35,090 nucleotides of DNA. Source: Promethearchaeota archaeon. Lineage in GTDB: Archaea; Asgardarchaeota; Lokiarchaeia; Sigynarchaeales; SOKP01. A program made the translations under genes and the position numbers. The stretch is taken from the NCBI GenBank assembly GCA_016839635.1, contig JAEOTV010000298.1:1-35090 (forward strand). The letters are read 5' to 3'. Below are positions 8,297 to 15,043 of the stretch, one piece after another (position 1 is the first letter of the stretch; each line of letters starts with the position of its first letter). The notes below the pieces were generated by a model, which saw nothing but the letters and a program-made list of their open reading frames with translations, searched no databases and was not told where the DNA came from.

Positions 8297-9541
8297 TTAG
8301 ACTTTAGAATTATTATTTTTCCTTCTTAGCTTTCTTTTCAGGTCTGAGGGTTCAAGAGTAACTTTTTCACCACTCAATAATGCACTAACTCCAATTTGTT
8401 TTTCACAATTTTCACAATGGCAATTGGGAGTGTAAGCTTCTGGTTCCTCGTAAGTCGTAATAACACCTTCAAAATTTCTTAATACTACTCGTTTATGCCC
8501 TTGAGAAATTGTGTAATCAGGCATTACTGGAATTTTTCCTCCACCTCCCGGAGCGTCTACTACAAATGTAGGCACACATAAACCTGATGTATGCCCTCTC
8601 AAACCTTCGATAATTTCAATGCCCTGCGCAACACTTGTACGAAAATGTCCTAATCCAATTGATAAATCGCATTGGTAAATATAATATGGTCTAACTCTTA
8701 TTCTTACTAATTCTTGTACTAATTTTTTCATAACATGAATACAATCGTTTATCCCTCTCAATAAAACAGATTGATTTCCAAGAGGAATCCCAGCATCAGC
8801 AAGCATTTCACAAGCTCTTGTAGATTCTTTTGTTATTTCATTAGGATGATTAAAATGTGTATTAAACCATATAGGATGATATTTTTTTAACATTTCACAT
8901 AACTCAGGAGTAATGCGGAAAGGATTCGTAACGGGTGTCCTAGAACCTATTCGTATTATTTCAACGTGCGGAATTTTTTTTAGTTTTATTAGAATATCTT
9001 CTAATTTATTATCAGATATTAATAACGCATCACCCCCCGATAATAACACATCCCTAATAGAAGGCGTTTTACGAATGTATTCTATACCCGCATCTATATG
9101 TGATTGTGGAGGCGCCCTATCATGATGCCCAGCAAATCTTCTTCTTGTACAATGTCTACAATACATCGAACAAATCTCGGTAATTAAAAACAATACTCTA
9201 TCAGGATAACGATGGGTTAATCCTTCAACAGGGGAGTCAACGTCTTCGCTAAGTGGGTCTTCAAGACCTCCAGTATATCTTTCTAATTCAAAAGTAGTTG
9301 GGATTGCTTGTTTTCTAATAGGATCATAAGGATCATCTGGATTAATTAGAGTTAAGTAATAGGGTGTAATCGCCATCCTATATTCTTGTAGAATTCTAGG
9401 ATCGTCTTCTTCTTTAGTTAATGTGATATATTTTTTAAGTTCTTCCAACGTCGTTATCCGATTTTTGACTTGCCAACGCCAATCATTCCAATCCTTATCG
9501 ACTACATGTCCAAATAATTCTTTTCGTCTATTATCTTTCAT
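8297..9541 (-). CDS. kamA: L-lysine 2,3-aminomutase (radical SAM, PLP)
   Basis: Converts L-lysine to L-beta-lysine, the first step of lysine fermentation, using a [4Fe-4S] cluster, S-adenosylmethionine and PLP. In 414 residues the radical-SAM motif is C124-x3-C128-x2-C131 (EICSMYCRHCTRRR). PLP lysine is Lys336 in PGGGGKIPVMP. Asp292 (CDLSIG) and Asp329 (VVDAPGG) match, one residue lower, the two aspartates that hold the lysine epsilon-amino group in the Clostridium subterminale enzyme, so lysine rather than glutamate is the likely substrate. Cys267, Cys374, Cys376 and Cys379 match its structural zinc site. The protein is full length and first in the operon. The related enzyme AblA makes the osmolyte N-acetyl-beta-lysine, but kamD/kamE downstream favour catabolism. 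A palindromic operator pair lies about 240-280 bases upstream, nearer to the divergent ZIP gene. Confidence 0.95.
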   Translation of the reverse strand: MKDNRRKELFGHVVDKDWNDWRWQVKNRITTLEELKKYITLTKEEDDPRILQEYRMAITPYYLTLINPDDPYDPIRKQAIPTTFELERYTGGLEDPLSEDVDSPVEGLTHRYPDRVLFLITEICSMYCRHCTRRRFAGHHDRAPPQSHIDAGIEYIRKTPSIRDVLLSGGDALLISDNKLEDILIKLKKIPHVEIIRIGSRTPVTNPFRITPELCEMLKKYHPIWFNTHFNHPNEITKESTRACEMLADAGIPLGNQSVLLRGINDCIHVMKKLVQELVRIRVRPYYIYQCDLSIGLGHFRTSVAQGIEIIEGLRGHTSGLCVPTFVVDAPGGGGKIPVMPDYTISQGHKRVVLRNFEGVITTYEEPEAYTPNCHCENCEKQIGVSALLSGEKVTLEPSDLKRKLRRKNNNSKV

Positions 9542-9769
9542 TTTGAAACTCTGTGTTATTTGTGATTTTTATTTTAACTCAACAATTGATTAAAAGTGTG
9601 TTTCTTCAAATATTTTTTGTAATTCTAGAGAATATTGTTGATGTAAATAACTTTAAGAACATCAGAGAAAATCAGTGTTCTATAAAATTACCTAATTTTA
9701 AAATTTGAAAGAAACTGAAATACTTTAAAAGTTTAATTTAATAATCATTTGTCCTGAATTAACCATAAG

Positions 9770-9778
9770 TTTAAATAA
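9770..9778 (+). promoter_or_regulatory. TATA-like box of the ZIP-DtxR unit
   Basis: The sequence TTTAAATAA fits an archaeal TATA box. Transcription starting about 25 bases downstream would begin between or inside the two palindromes at 9783-9823, which is where a repressor would block it. Inferred from sequence only. Confidence 0.5.
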
Positions 9779-9782
9779 TTTA

Positions 9783-9823
9783 ATTTACGATCATTCGTAA
9801 ATAATTTACGATCATTCGTAAAT
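9783..9823. promoter_or_regulatory. Tandem palindromic operator, two copies with a 21-bp period
   Basis: The 20-base element ATTTACGATCATTCGTAAAT occurs at 9783-9802 and again, identical, at 9804-9823. Each copy has 8-bp perfect arms (ATTTACGA / TCGTAAAT) around TCAT. The 21-bp period equals about two turns of DNA, so two dimers would sit on the same face. The position between the TATA-like box and the ZIP start codon, with a DtxR-like regulator as the second gene, makes this the probable operator for that regulator. DtxR-family sites are typically inverted repeats of about this length. An effect on divergent kamA is possible but less direct. Confidence 0.78.
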
Positions 9824-9856
9824 CTTAAAAAGTAATTAAAAGAGGTATATACTTGT

Positions 9857-10612
9857 ATGTTATTTTGGATTATAATGTTTAGTGTTTTAGGAAGTGTTGG
9901 TGCGATATTAGCTGCTTCAATTTTTATTTTAATAGGTGAAAGAATTCAAAAGAAGTTAGTATCAGCATTACTTTCTTTTGCAACAGGAACTTTACTTACT
10001 GCAGCATTGATGGGATTGATTCCTGAGGCTATTGAAGCTGCTGGTGAACCTCATCTAATAACCATGGTAATTTTGGGGGGAATACTCTTCTTCTTTTTCT
10101 TAGAAAAGTTCTTAATCTGGAGAAACTGCCAAGTTAATGATTGTGAAATTCATTCTCAAGCCCCTGGACCTTTAATACTAATTGGTGATGCTTTCCATAA
10201 TTTTACTGATGGTATTGTAATAGCAGCAGCCTTTCTAGCTAATTTTGGTGTTGGCTTAGCAGCAGGAATCACAATAATAATGCATGAAATCCCTCAAGAG
10301 ACTGGAGATTTCGCAATATTACTGCATAATGGAATGTCAAAGAAAAAAGCCCTGGTTTATAATTTATTATCAAGTTCAGTAACAATACCTTCTGCTATCA
10401 TTAGTTATTTTATATTAGACATTTTTCAAACAACGGTACCAATTTTTCTGGCAATTTCAGCAGCAAGCTTTTTATATATTGCATTATCAGATTTGACCCC
10501 TCAACTTCATCAAAAAACGGAATCAAAGGAAATTCTGAAGCAATTAATTTTAGTTGTACTCGGAATTCTTGTAATGGTTTTGACTATAATGTTCGGAGGG
10601 CATACTCATTAA
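9857..10612 (+). CDS. ZIP-family divalent metal transporter
   Basis: A 251-residue inner-membrane metal importer of the ZIP family (zinc, iron or manganese). It shows about eight hydrophobic helices, with the transport-site motifs in the middle pair: GDAFHNFTDG at 110-119 (His114, Asn115, Asp118) and MHEIPQETGD at 142-151 (His143, Glu144, Glu148), which form the paired metal site. A loop with CQVNDCEIH (91-99) could bind metal on the way in. The start ATG has a good ribosome-binding sequence, AGAGGT, ten bases upstream. The gene is preceded by the tandem operator and followed after 17 bases by the DtxR-like regulator, so import is probably shut off when that protein is metal-loaded. Which metal is carried cannot be read from the sequence. 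Confidence 0.92.
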   Translation: MLFWIIMFSVLGSVGAILAASIFILIGERIQKKLVSALLSFATGTLLTAALMGLIPEAIEAAGEPHLITMVILGGILFFFFLEKFLIWRNCQVNDCEIHSQAPGPLILIGDAFHNFTDGIVIAAAFLANFGVGLAAGITIIMHEIPQETGDFAILLHNGMSKKKALVYNLLSSSVTIPSAIISYFILDIFQTTVPIFLAISAASFLYIALSDLTPQLHQKTESKEILKQLILVVLGILVMVLTIMFGGHTH

Positions 10613-10629
10613 TATAACGGGACTTAATC

Positions 10630-11061
10630 ATGCTAGATATAGATTATCAAATTTTAAAAATTATTTATAGAAATAATGGTAGGGTAAGAATAAAACAAAT
10701 TCAAGAGGAATTTAAGATAAAACAAGAGATTGAAATTCCATTATCAACAATCAATAGTTGCATTGAAAGACTTGAAAAAAAAGGTTATGTAGATTGGATA
10801 AGATATTCTCATCTGAAATTGACAGAAGATGGTGAAAATTTAGCAAAAGAATTAATTCGGCATGCACGGTTATTAGAAACGTTACTTTTTAATGAATTAG
10901 AATTAAGCGCTAAAGAAGCTCATATTGAAAGTGAAAAATTCAATTTATTGTTCTCCTGTAATACAATCAACAAAATTTGCGTGAAATATGCCCACCCATC
11001 AGAATGCCCTTGTGGTGACACAATCTTAAGCTCTATTCATTGTTATTGTGAAAAAGAATGA
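10630..11061 (+). CDS. DtxR/MntR-family metal-dependent transcription regulator, unusual metal site
   Basis: A 143-residue regulator with an N-terminal winged helix (about 5-70; KIKQEIEIPLSTINSCIERLEKKGYV) and a DtxR dimerisation domain (about 74-130; RHARLLETLLFNEL, AHIESEKFNLLFS, HPSECPCGDTI). The family represses metal uptake genes when Fe or Mn is bound. By my alignment the usual Cys/Glu-x2-Glu-His ligands read Glu102-x2-Asn105-Leu106, so two main ligands appear lost while His78 and Glu102 stay. Six cysteines lie in the second half (110, 117, 126, 128, 138, 140), so a Cys-based site, perhaps for zinc, may have taken over. There is no SH3-like third domain, as in MntR. It lies 17 bases after the ZIP gene and very likely binds the tandem palindrome before it. 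Confidence 0.85.
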   Translation: MLDIDYQILKIIYRNNGRVRIKQIQEEFKIKQEIEIPLSTINSCIERLEKKGYVDWIRYSHLKLTEDGENLAKELIRHARLLETLLFNELELSAKEAHIESEKFNLLFSCNTINKICVKYAHPSECPCGDTILSSIHCYCEKE

Positions 11062-11083
11062 GTATTTCATAATAATATTTCAG

Positions 11084-11090
11084 TTTTTTT
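11084..11090 (+). terminator. Oligo-T terminator candidate after the DtxR-like gene
   Basis: A run of seven T lies 23 bases after the regulator's stop codon, followed by more T-rich sequence. Archaeal transcription often ends at such runs without a hairpin. It overlaps the last codons of convergent kdd. Confidence 0.35.
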
Positions 11091-12126
11091 ATATATATTT
11101 TTCTTTGAATATGTTTTGTAATGTTTCAGATTCTCTTACTAAATCTAAAGAAATTTGAGCATGGTTCTTTGCATAACCACAGCCAATTAACATTTTTACG
11201 TCTTTTCCAATTCCTTCAGCTCCTAATGCTGCTTTTGTAAAACTAGTTGCCATAGAAAAAAAATATACTATCCCATCATCTTTAACTGGAAGTATACTGG
11301 ACATTTCGGTGTTAGGAATGCTTAAACAATTTATAGAAATATCTACTTCTTCTCCATTGTTTACTGCATATACTTTTTCTAATACTTCTACAGGTTTTAA
11401 TATATCAGCAATTATTACTTCATCGCAAAACTGTGTGTTTTTAAGAAAATCTGCTCGTTTTTCATTTCTAGCTTGTCCTATAACTTTTCCATTTGCTCCA
11501 ACTACTTTTTTTGCCATTAATGAGCACATCAATCCTGATTTCCCTGTAGCACCTAATACTAGGATCGTATTACCTGGTTTTACTAAATTCTTTACTTGAG
11601 CTGGAGCTCCTGCAACATCAAGAATAGCTAATGCTAATGTATCCTCCATATCTTCTGGTAGCTTAGCATATATTCCACTTTCAAACAGAATAGCTTTACC
11701 TTCAATTTCTACTCTATCGATATCAAGTTGGATATTCAATATTTTGTCAATTCGAAGTGGTGTAAGTGACAGCGAAACAAGCGTAGCAATCTTATCACCA
11801 ACTTTTAAATCAATTTTGTCTTTCAATATTTCACCAATTTCTTCTATTTTTCCTATTAACATGCCCCCAGAACCAGTAACCGGATTTTGCATTTTACCTC
11901 TTTCATTTACTATATCTTTGATTTTTTCCCCTATTTTTTTTATGTTATCATTTGCTTCTTCTCTAAGTTGAATAAAACTAGCTGAATCAATATTTAAATA
12001 ATCCACATCAATCAAAATTTCATTATCAAATATTTTCATATCATTAGATATTATTTTTGCAGGTTGAGGTAATGATCCCTTTGGGTCAATTACTCTATGA
12101 GTACCATATTTTGATCCTTTTTTCAT
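11089..12126 (-). CDS. kdd: L-erythro-3,5-diaminohexanoate dehydrogenase
   Basis: Oxidatively deaminates 3,5-diaminohexanoate, the KamDE product, to 3-keto-5-aminohexanoate with NAD(P)+. The 345-residue sequence follows the family: KYGTHRVIDPKGSLPQPA at 6-23, DVDYLNIDSASFIQL at 40-54, PVTGSGGMLIGKI at 82-94, then a Rossmann domain with VLGATGKSGLMC at 190-201. The context settles the call: it is third in the operon kce - methyltransferase - kdd, with 17 bases to the gene before. It is a medium-chain-dehydrogenase-like protein without the usual zinc-site residues that I can see. Its end is 27 bases from the end of the DtxR-like gene on the other strand. Confidence 0.93.
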   Translation of the reverse strand: MKKGSKYGTHRVIDPKGSLPQPAKIISNDMKIFDNEILIDVDYLNIDSASFIQLREEANDNIKKIGEKIKDIVNERGKMQNPVTGSGGMLIGKIEEIGEILKDKIDLKVGDKIATLVSLSLTPLRIDKILNIQLDIDRVEIEGKAILFESGIYAKLPEDMEDTLALAILDVAGAPAQVKNLVKPGNTILVLGATGKSGLMCSLMAKKVVGANGKVIGQARNEKRADFLKNTQFCDEVIIADILKPVEVLEKVYAVNNGEEVDISINCLSIPNTEMSSILPVKDDGIVYFFSMATSFTKAALGAEGIGKDVKMLIGCGYAKNHAQISLDLVRESETLQNIFKEKYI

Positions 12127-12143
12127 AATTTCACCTTTTTTTG

Positions 12144-12854
12144 CTACAATTTTATACCGATATAAAGACCTCTTCCTTTCATTAAGCCATCTTTTAAAAA
12201 TTCTGGCTTTAATCCTGAGTTAGTCATATATTCCAAAAAATTATCAATCTCAAAAAGCCCTAATTCATGTTTTTCAGAATAATTTACAATATCCTTGTTT
12301 CTTTCAGCTATTAAATAGTAAAATTCTAAGATTGATAAATCTCCCTCAATTTTTGTTGTATTTAATCTAGCAATCTTGATATCTTCTGCATCATAGGTAG
12401 TCATTCCAGGACGCCCAGCATCATACATTGACTTTGTAAGCCATGGTTCAATGATTACAACTCCACCTTTTTTTAATTGTTTGGATAAGTTTTGAAGTGT
12501 TTTTTCTAAATTATTATACGTTTTCACATGTCCAATAGAACTGAACAAACTTATGATAACATCAAATTTTTTATTGAGATCTAGAGTTATCATATCTGCT
12601 TGAACGAAAGAAACACCACTAATGTTTTCTTTTGCAACATCCAACATTTCAGTATTAAGATCACTTCCAGTACAATTAAACTCATCTTTTAAGTACTCTA
12701 AATGCTTTCCTGTTCCGCATCCAACATCAAGCAATTCCTTTCCTTCAGAATTTTTATATTTCTTAATTAGTTCCTTAATTTTTTTAGATTCCAATTTATA
12801 ATCCTTCCAAGAATAAATTAGATCATAATATTTTGCTAACTCTTTATACATCAT
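12144..12854 (-). CDS. Class I SAM-dependent methyltransferase inside the kce-kdd operon
   Basis: A 236-residue methyltransferase with motif I LLDVGCGTGKHLEYL (41-55), an acidic end to the second strand (GSDLNTEMLDVA), FVQADMITLDL, and FDVIISLFSSIGHV. The N-terminal YYDLIYSWKDY and the region IIEPWLTKSMYDAGRPG resemble the sugar N,N-dimethyltransferases of the TylM1/DesVI kind, which act on primary amines. It lies between kce and kdd, with 27 and 17 base gaps, so it is surely cotranscribed with them, yet no methylation step is known in lysine fermentation. It might methylate an amino group of a pathway intermediate or detoxify a side product; this is inference. The start ATG ATG pair at 12849-12854 is ambiguous by one codon. 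Confidence 0.82.
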   Translation of the reverse strand: MMYKELAKYYDLIYSWKDYKLESKKIKELIKKYKNSEGKELLDVGCGTGKHLEYLKDEFNCTGSDLNTEMLDVAKENISGVSFVQADMITLDLNKKFDVIISLFSSIGHVKTYNNLEKTLQNLSKQLKKGGVVIIEPWLTKSMYDAGRPGMTTYDAEDIKIARLNTTKIEGDLSILEFYYLIAERNKDIVNYSEKHELGLFEIDNFLEYMTNSGLKPEFLKDGLMKGRGLYIGIKL

Positions 12855-12881
12855 ATTTATTTATACCTCTATAAAATGTGT

Positions 12882-13709
12882 TTATAACAGTCCCAAAATT
12901 TTACGTGCTTCACCAGGATTAGCAATTTCTCGCCCTAATTCTTTTGAAATCCTAACAACTTTTTCAACCAGCACTCCATTAGACTTTGCTAACTTTCCTT
13001 TAGACAAATATATGTTATCTTCAAAACCTACTCTTACATGTCCTCCTAGTATTATTGACATTGTGATCATCGGGAATTCATATCTACCAATGCCTCCAAC
13101 ACAAAATGTTGAGTTTTTAGGGATACTATTAACTAAAAAAAGTAAATCTCTTGGGGTGGCATCAATTCCCCCTTTTACTCCTAACATAAAATTAAAGTGC
13201 ATGGGATCTTTTATAATTCCTCGATTATTTAATCTCAACGCCATATCAACCATTCCTTTATCAAAACACTCCAATTCATATTTAATTCCACGTTTGTTCA
13301 TTTCTTCAGCAAAATATATTATGGTATTTTCAGTATTTACAAAAATTTCATCTCCACCAATCCAATTCATGGTACCACAATCAAGTGTTGCCATTTCAGG
13401 AGCGGGATCTAAATAGATGGGTTGGAGTCTTTCTTCATTAGTCATTCCCACTGCACCACCAGTAGAAGGTAAAATAATTACATCAGAGCATCTCTTTTTT
13501 ATTTCTTCAATACATACTCTAAATCTTTCTTTATTTTGAGTAGGTGTCCCATCATCTTCCCTAACATGTAGATGAATAATACTTGCTCCTGCGTTATAAG
13601 CAGATTCAGCTTCTTCAACAATTTCTTGAACAGTATAGGGAATATTAGGATTAAATTCCTTTGATACTTCTGCACCACATATTGCTGAAGTAATAATTAA
13701 TTTATCCAT
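12882..13709 (-). CDS. kce: 3-keto-5-aminohexanoate cleavage enzyme (BKACE family)
   Basis: A zinc-dependent Claisen-type enzyme that turns 3-keto-5-aminohexanoate plus acetyl-CoA into 3-aminobutyryl-CoA and acetoacetate. In 275 residues the zinc ligands fall at the same numbers as in the characterised Cloacimonas enzyme: His46 and His48 (IIHLHVRE) and Glu230 (VGFEDN). Glu14, Ser82, Arg226 and Asp231, reported in its active site, are also in place. GGIGRYEFPM (205-214) is typical of the family. BKACE enzymes act on several beta-keto acids, but the identity of these residues and the kdd neighbour make Kce the best call. First gene of the kce - methyltransferase - kdd operon. The zinc need is of interest given the ZIP transporter nearby. 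Confidence 0.95.
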   Translation of the reverse strand: MDKLIITSAICGAEVSKEFNPNIPYTVQEIVEEAESAYNAGASIIHLHVREDDGTPTQNKERFRVCIEEIKKRCSDVIILPSTGGAVGMTNEERLQPIYLDPAPEMATLDCGTMNWIGGDEIFVNTENTIIYFAEEMNKRGIKYELECFDKGMVDMALRLNNRGIIKDPMHFNFMLGVKGGIDATPRDLLFLVNSIPKNSTFCVGGIGRYEFPMITMSIILGGHVRVGFEDNIYLSKGKLAKSNGVLVEKVVRISKELGREIANPGEARKILGLL

Positions 13710-13768
13710 ATCATCATCAATCTTTCTATTATTTTAAGTTTAATTACTTCAATGCTTTTTACAGATAA

Positions 13769-13800
13769 GGATATTTCCAAATATGAAAACATAAATATCC
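13769..13800. repeat. Imperfect dyad in the divergent kce/acyltransferase promoter region
   Basis: Arms GGATATTT (13769-13776) and AAATATCC (13793-13800) are perfect inverted repeats with 16 bases between. A shorter dyad, ATATTT-CC-AAATAT (13771-13784), overlaps the first arm. It lies between divergent kce and the acyltransferase gene. In such A+T-rich DNA the chance of a random dyad is considerable, so an operator role is only a possibility. Confidence 0.3.
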
Positions 13801-13873
13801 CTTCTTAGATTAATCTTTAAAGAATTATATGATTCTATTTATTATTAAAGGAAATTAGGCAGGGTTAGATTCT

Positions 13874-15040
13874 ATGGAGAATGAAAATATAAAGGATAAC
13901 TTTCGTGTTCCGACTGAAACTAAAAAGAATTTCTTTCAAATTGATTTGTTAAAGAGCTTTATGATTGCTTTTGTAATTGCGGATCATTCTTTTCATGCTT
14001 CGCTAAGACCATATCTTGGCGGTGAATTATGGATAAGAATGGCAATCCCAGCTTTCTTGATTATTATGGGATTTAATATAGGTAAATCGTTTGAAAGGAA
14101 AGGGTTAAGTTCACTTAAAGAGCTCTACTCAAGAGAGTATTTTAAAAATAAATTTTGGCGTTATGTTTTCCCCTATATTATACTTTATATCGTCTCTACA
14201 ATAATTGGATTTATCATCTATGGGGTAAATTTTCCTGACCTATTAAGTAATAATTGGTTTTTGGATTATATCATTTACCAACAAGCAATTTTTGCGGGTC
14301 CGGGGAATTGGTTTATACCAATAGTAATTCAATCAATCTTTCTTATGCCTTTATTTTATAAATTATTTTCAAAATGGCCAAAAGTATCTCTAATTTCATG
14401 CTTCTTAATTGAATTCTTTATGCATTTATTAGTTTTCTTTATAGTAGGTGAAATTAATTGGGCTGAGTGGCCTATAGAAATTTATTTTCGTAATATTATT
14501 CTATTATATCTTTCAAGTATTGGATTGGGTTTCTGGTTCTCGAAAAATTCTAATGTTTTTAGTAAAAAAAATTGGTTTATATGGATTTTATTACCATTTA
14601 GTATAATGTTCCTAATAGGTTATGATTTTTTTGATTTTAGATTAGCAATCGATGGAGCTGAGATTTTGCGAGGTGATTATCATTTAATAGCAAATACTTA
14701 TTCCGCTTTTATAATTCTTCTAGCATTAAAATATCTACCTCAAGTCAGCAATCTTAAGATTTCGAAAGCAATTACTGCAATTGGAAGGTCAACTTTCCAT
14801 ATTTTTTTAGTTCAAGATATGTATTTTGCAATAACTTATGCTGTTCATGGACCGATCTGGGGTGTTCATAGTGGTCCTCAAATCATTGGAAACATTTTTG
14901 GAATTGTATTTGATGTTTATTGGGTGAATTACATCTTGTATTTCATGAACCTGGGTATTTGCTTTTCACTAGGTGTTATTTGGAGGTTTATTGAAAATAA
15001 AATAAAAAGAATTAGAAAACTTAAGAAAAATACAATCTAA
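13874..15040 (+). CDS. Acyltransferase 3-family membrane protein
   Basis: A 388-residue integral membrane protein with about ten hydrophobic helices. The N-terminal FQIDLLKSFMIAFVIADHSFHASLRP and IRMAIPAFLIIMGFNIGKSF are the signature of acyltransferase family 3: a first helix with a family-conserved His (ADHSF), then the FFxxSGF-like second segment. Members move acyl groups, such as acetyl or succinyl, onto cell-surface sugars, polysaccharides or other polar compounds. A charged tail (WRFIENKIKRIRKLKK) faces the cytoplasm. The acceptor is unknown and no surface-polysaccharide operon is nearby. It is transcribed away from kce and ends three bases before the end of the convergent aminotransferase gene. 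Confidence 0.83.
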   Translation: MENENIKDNFRVPTETKKNFFQIDLLKSFMIAFVIADHSFHASLRPYLGGELWIRMAIPAFLIIMGFNIGKSFERKGLSSLKELYSREYFKNKFWRYVFPYIILYIVSTIIGFIIYGVNFPDLLSNNWFLDYIIYQQAIFAGPGNWFIPIVIQSIFLMPLFYKLFSKWPKVSLISCFLIEFFMHLLVFFIVGEINWAEWPIEIYFRNIILLYLSSIGLGFWFSKNSNVFSKKNWFIWILLPFSIMFLIGYDFFDFRLAIDGAEILRGDYHLIANTYSAFIILLALKYLPQVSNLKISKAITAIGRSTFHIFLVQDMYFAITYAVHGPIWGVHSGPQIIGNIFGIVFDVYWVNYILYFMNLGICFSLGVIWRFIENKIKRIRKLKKNTI

Positions 15041-15043
15041 AAC

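Larger units (their letters stand above)
9542..9856. other. Divergent intergenic region between kamA and the ZIP gene
   Basis: This 315-base gap holds the promoters of two divergent units. The half nearest kamA is A+T-rich, with several weak TATA-like stretches on the minus strand but no repeat I can see. The half nearest the ZIP gene contains a TATA-like box at 9770-9778, two identical 20-bp palindromes at 9783-9802 and 9804-9823, and a ribosome-binding sequence AGAGGT at 9841-9846. No open frame of note and no RNA gene is seen. Confidence 0.7.

Noticed and set aside
9783..9823. CRISPR-like repeat
   Set aside because: Only two copies with one base between them; the length and position fit an operator.
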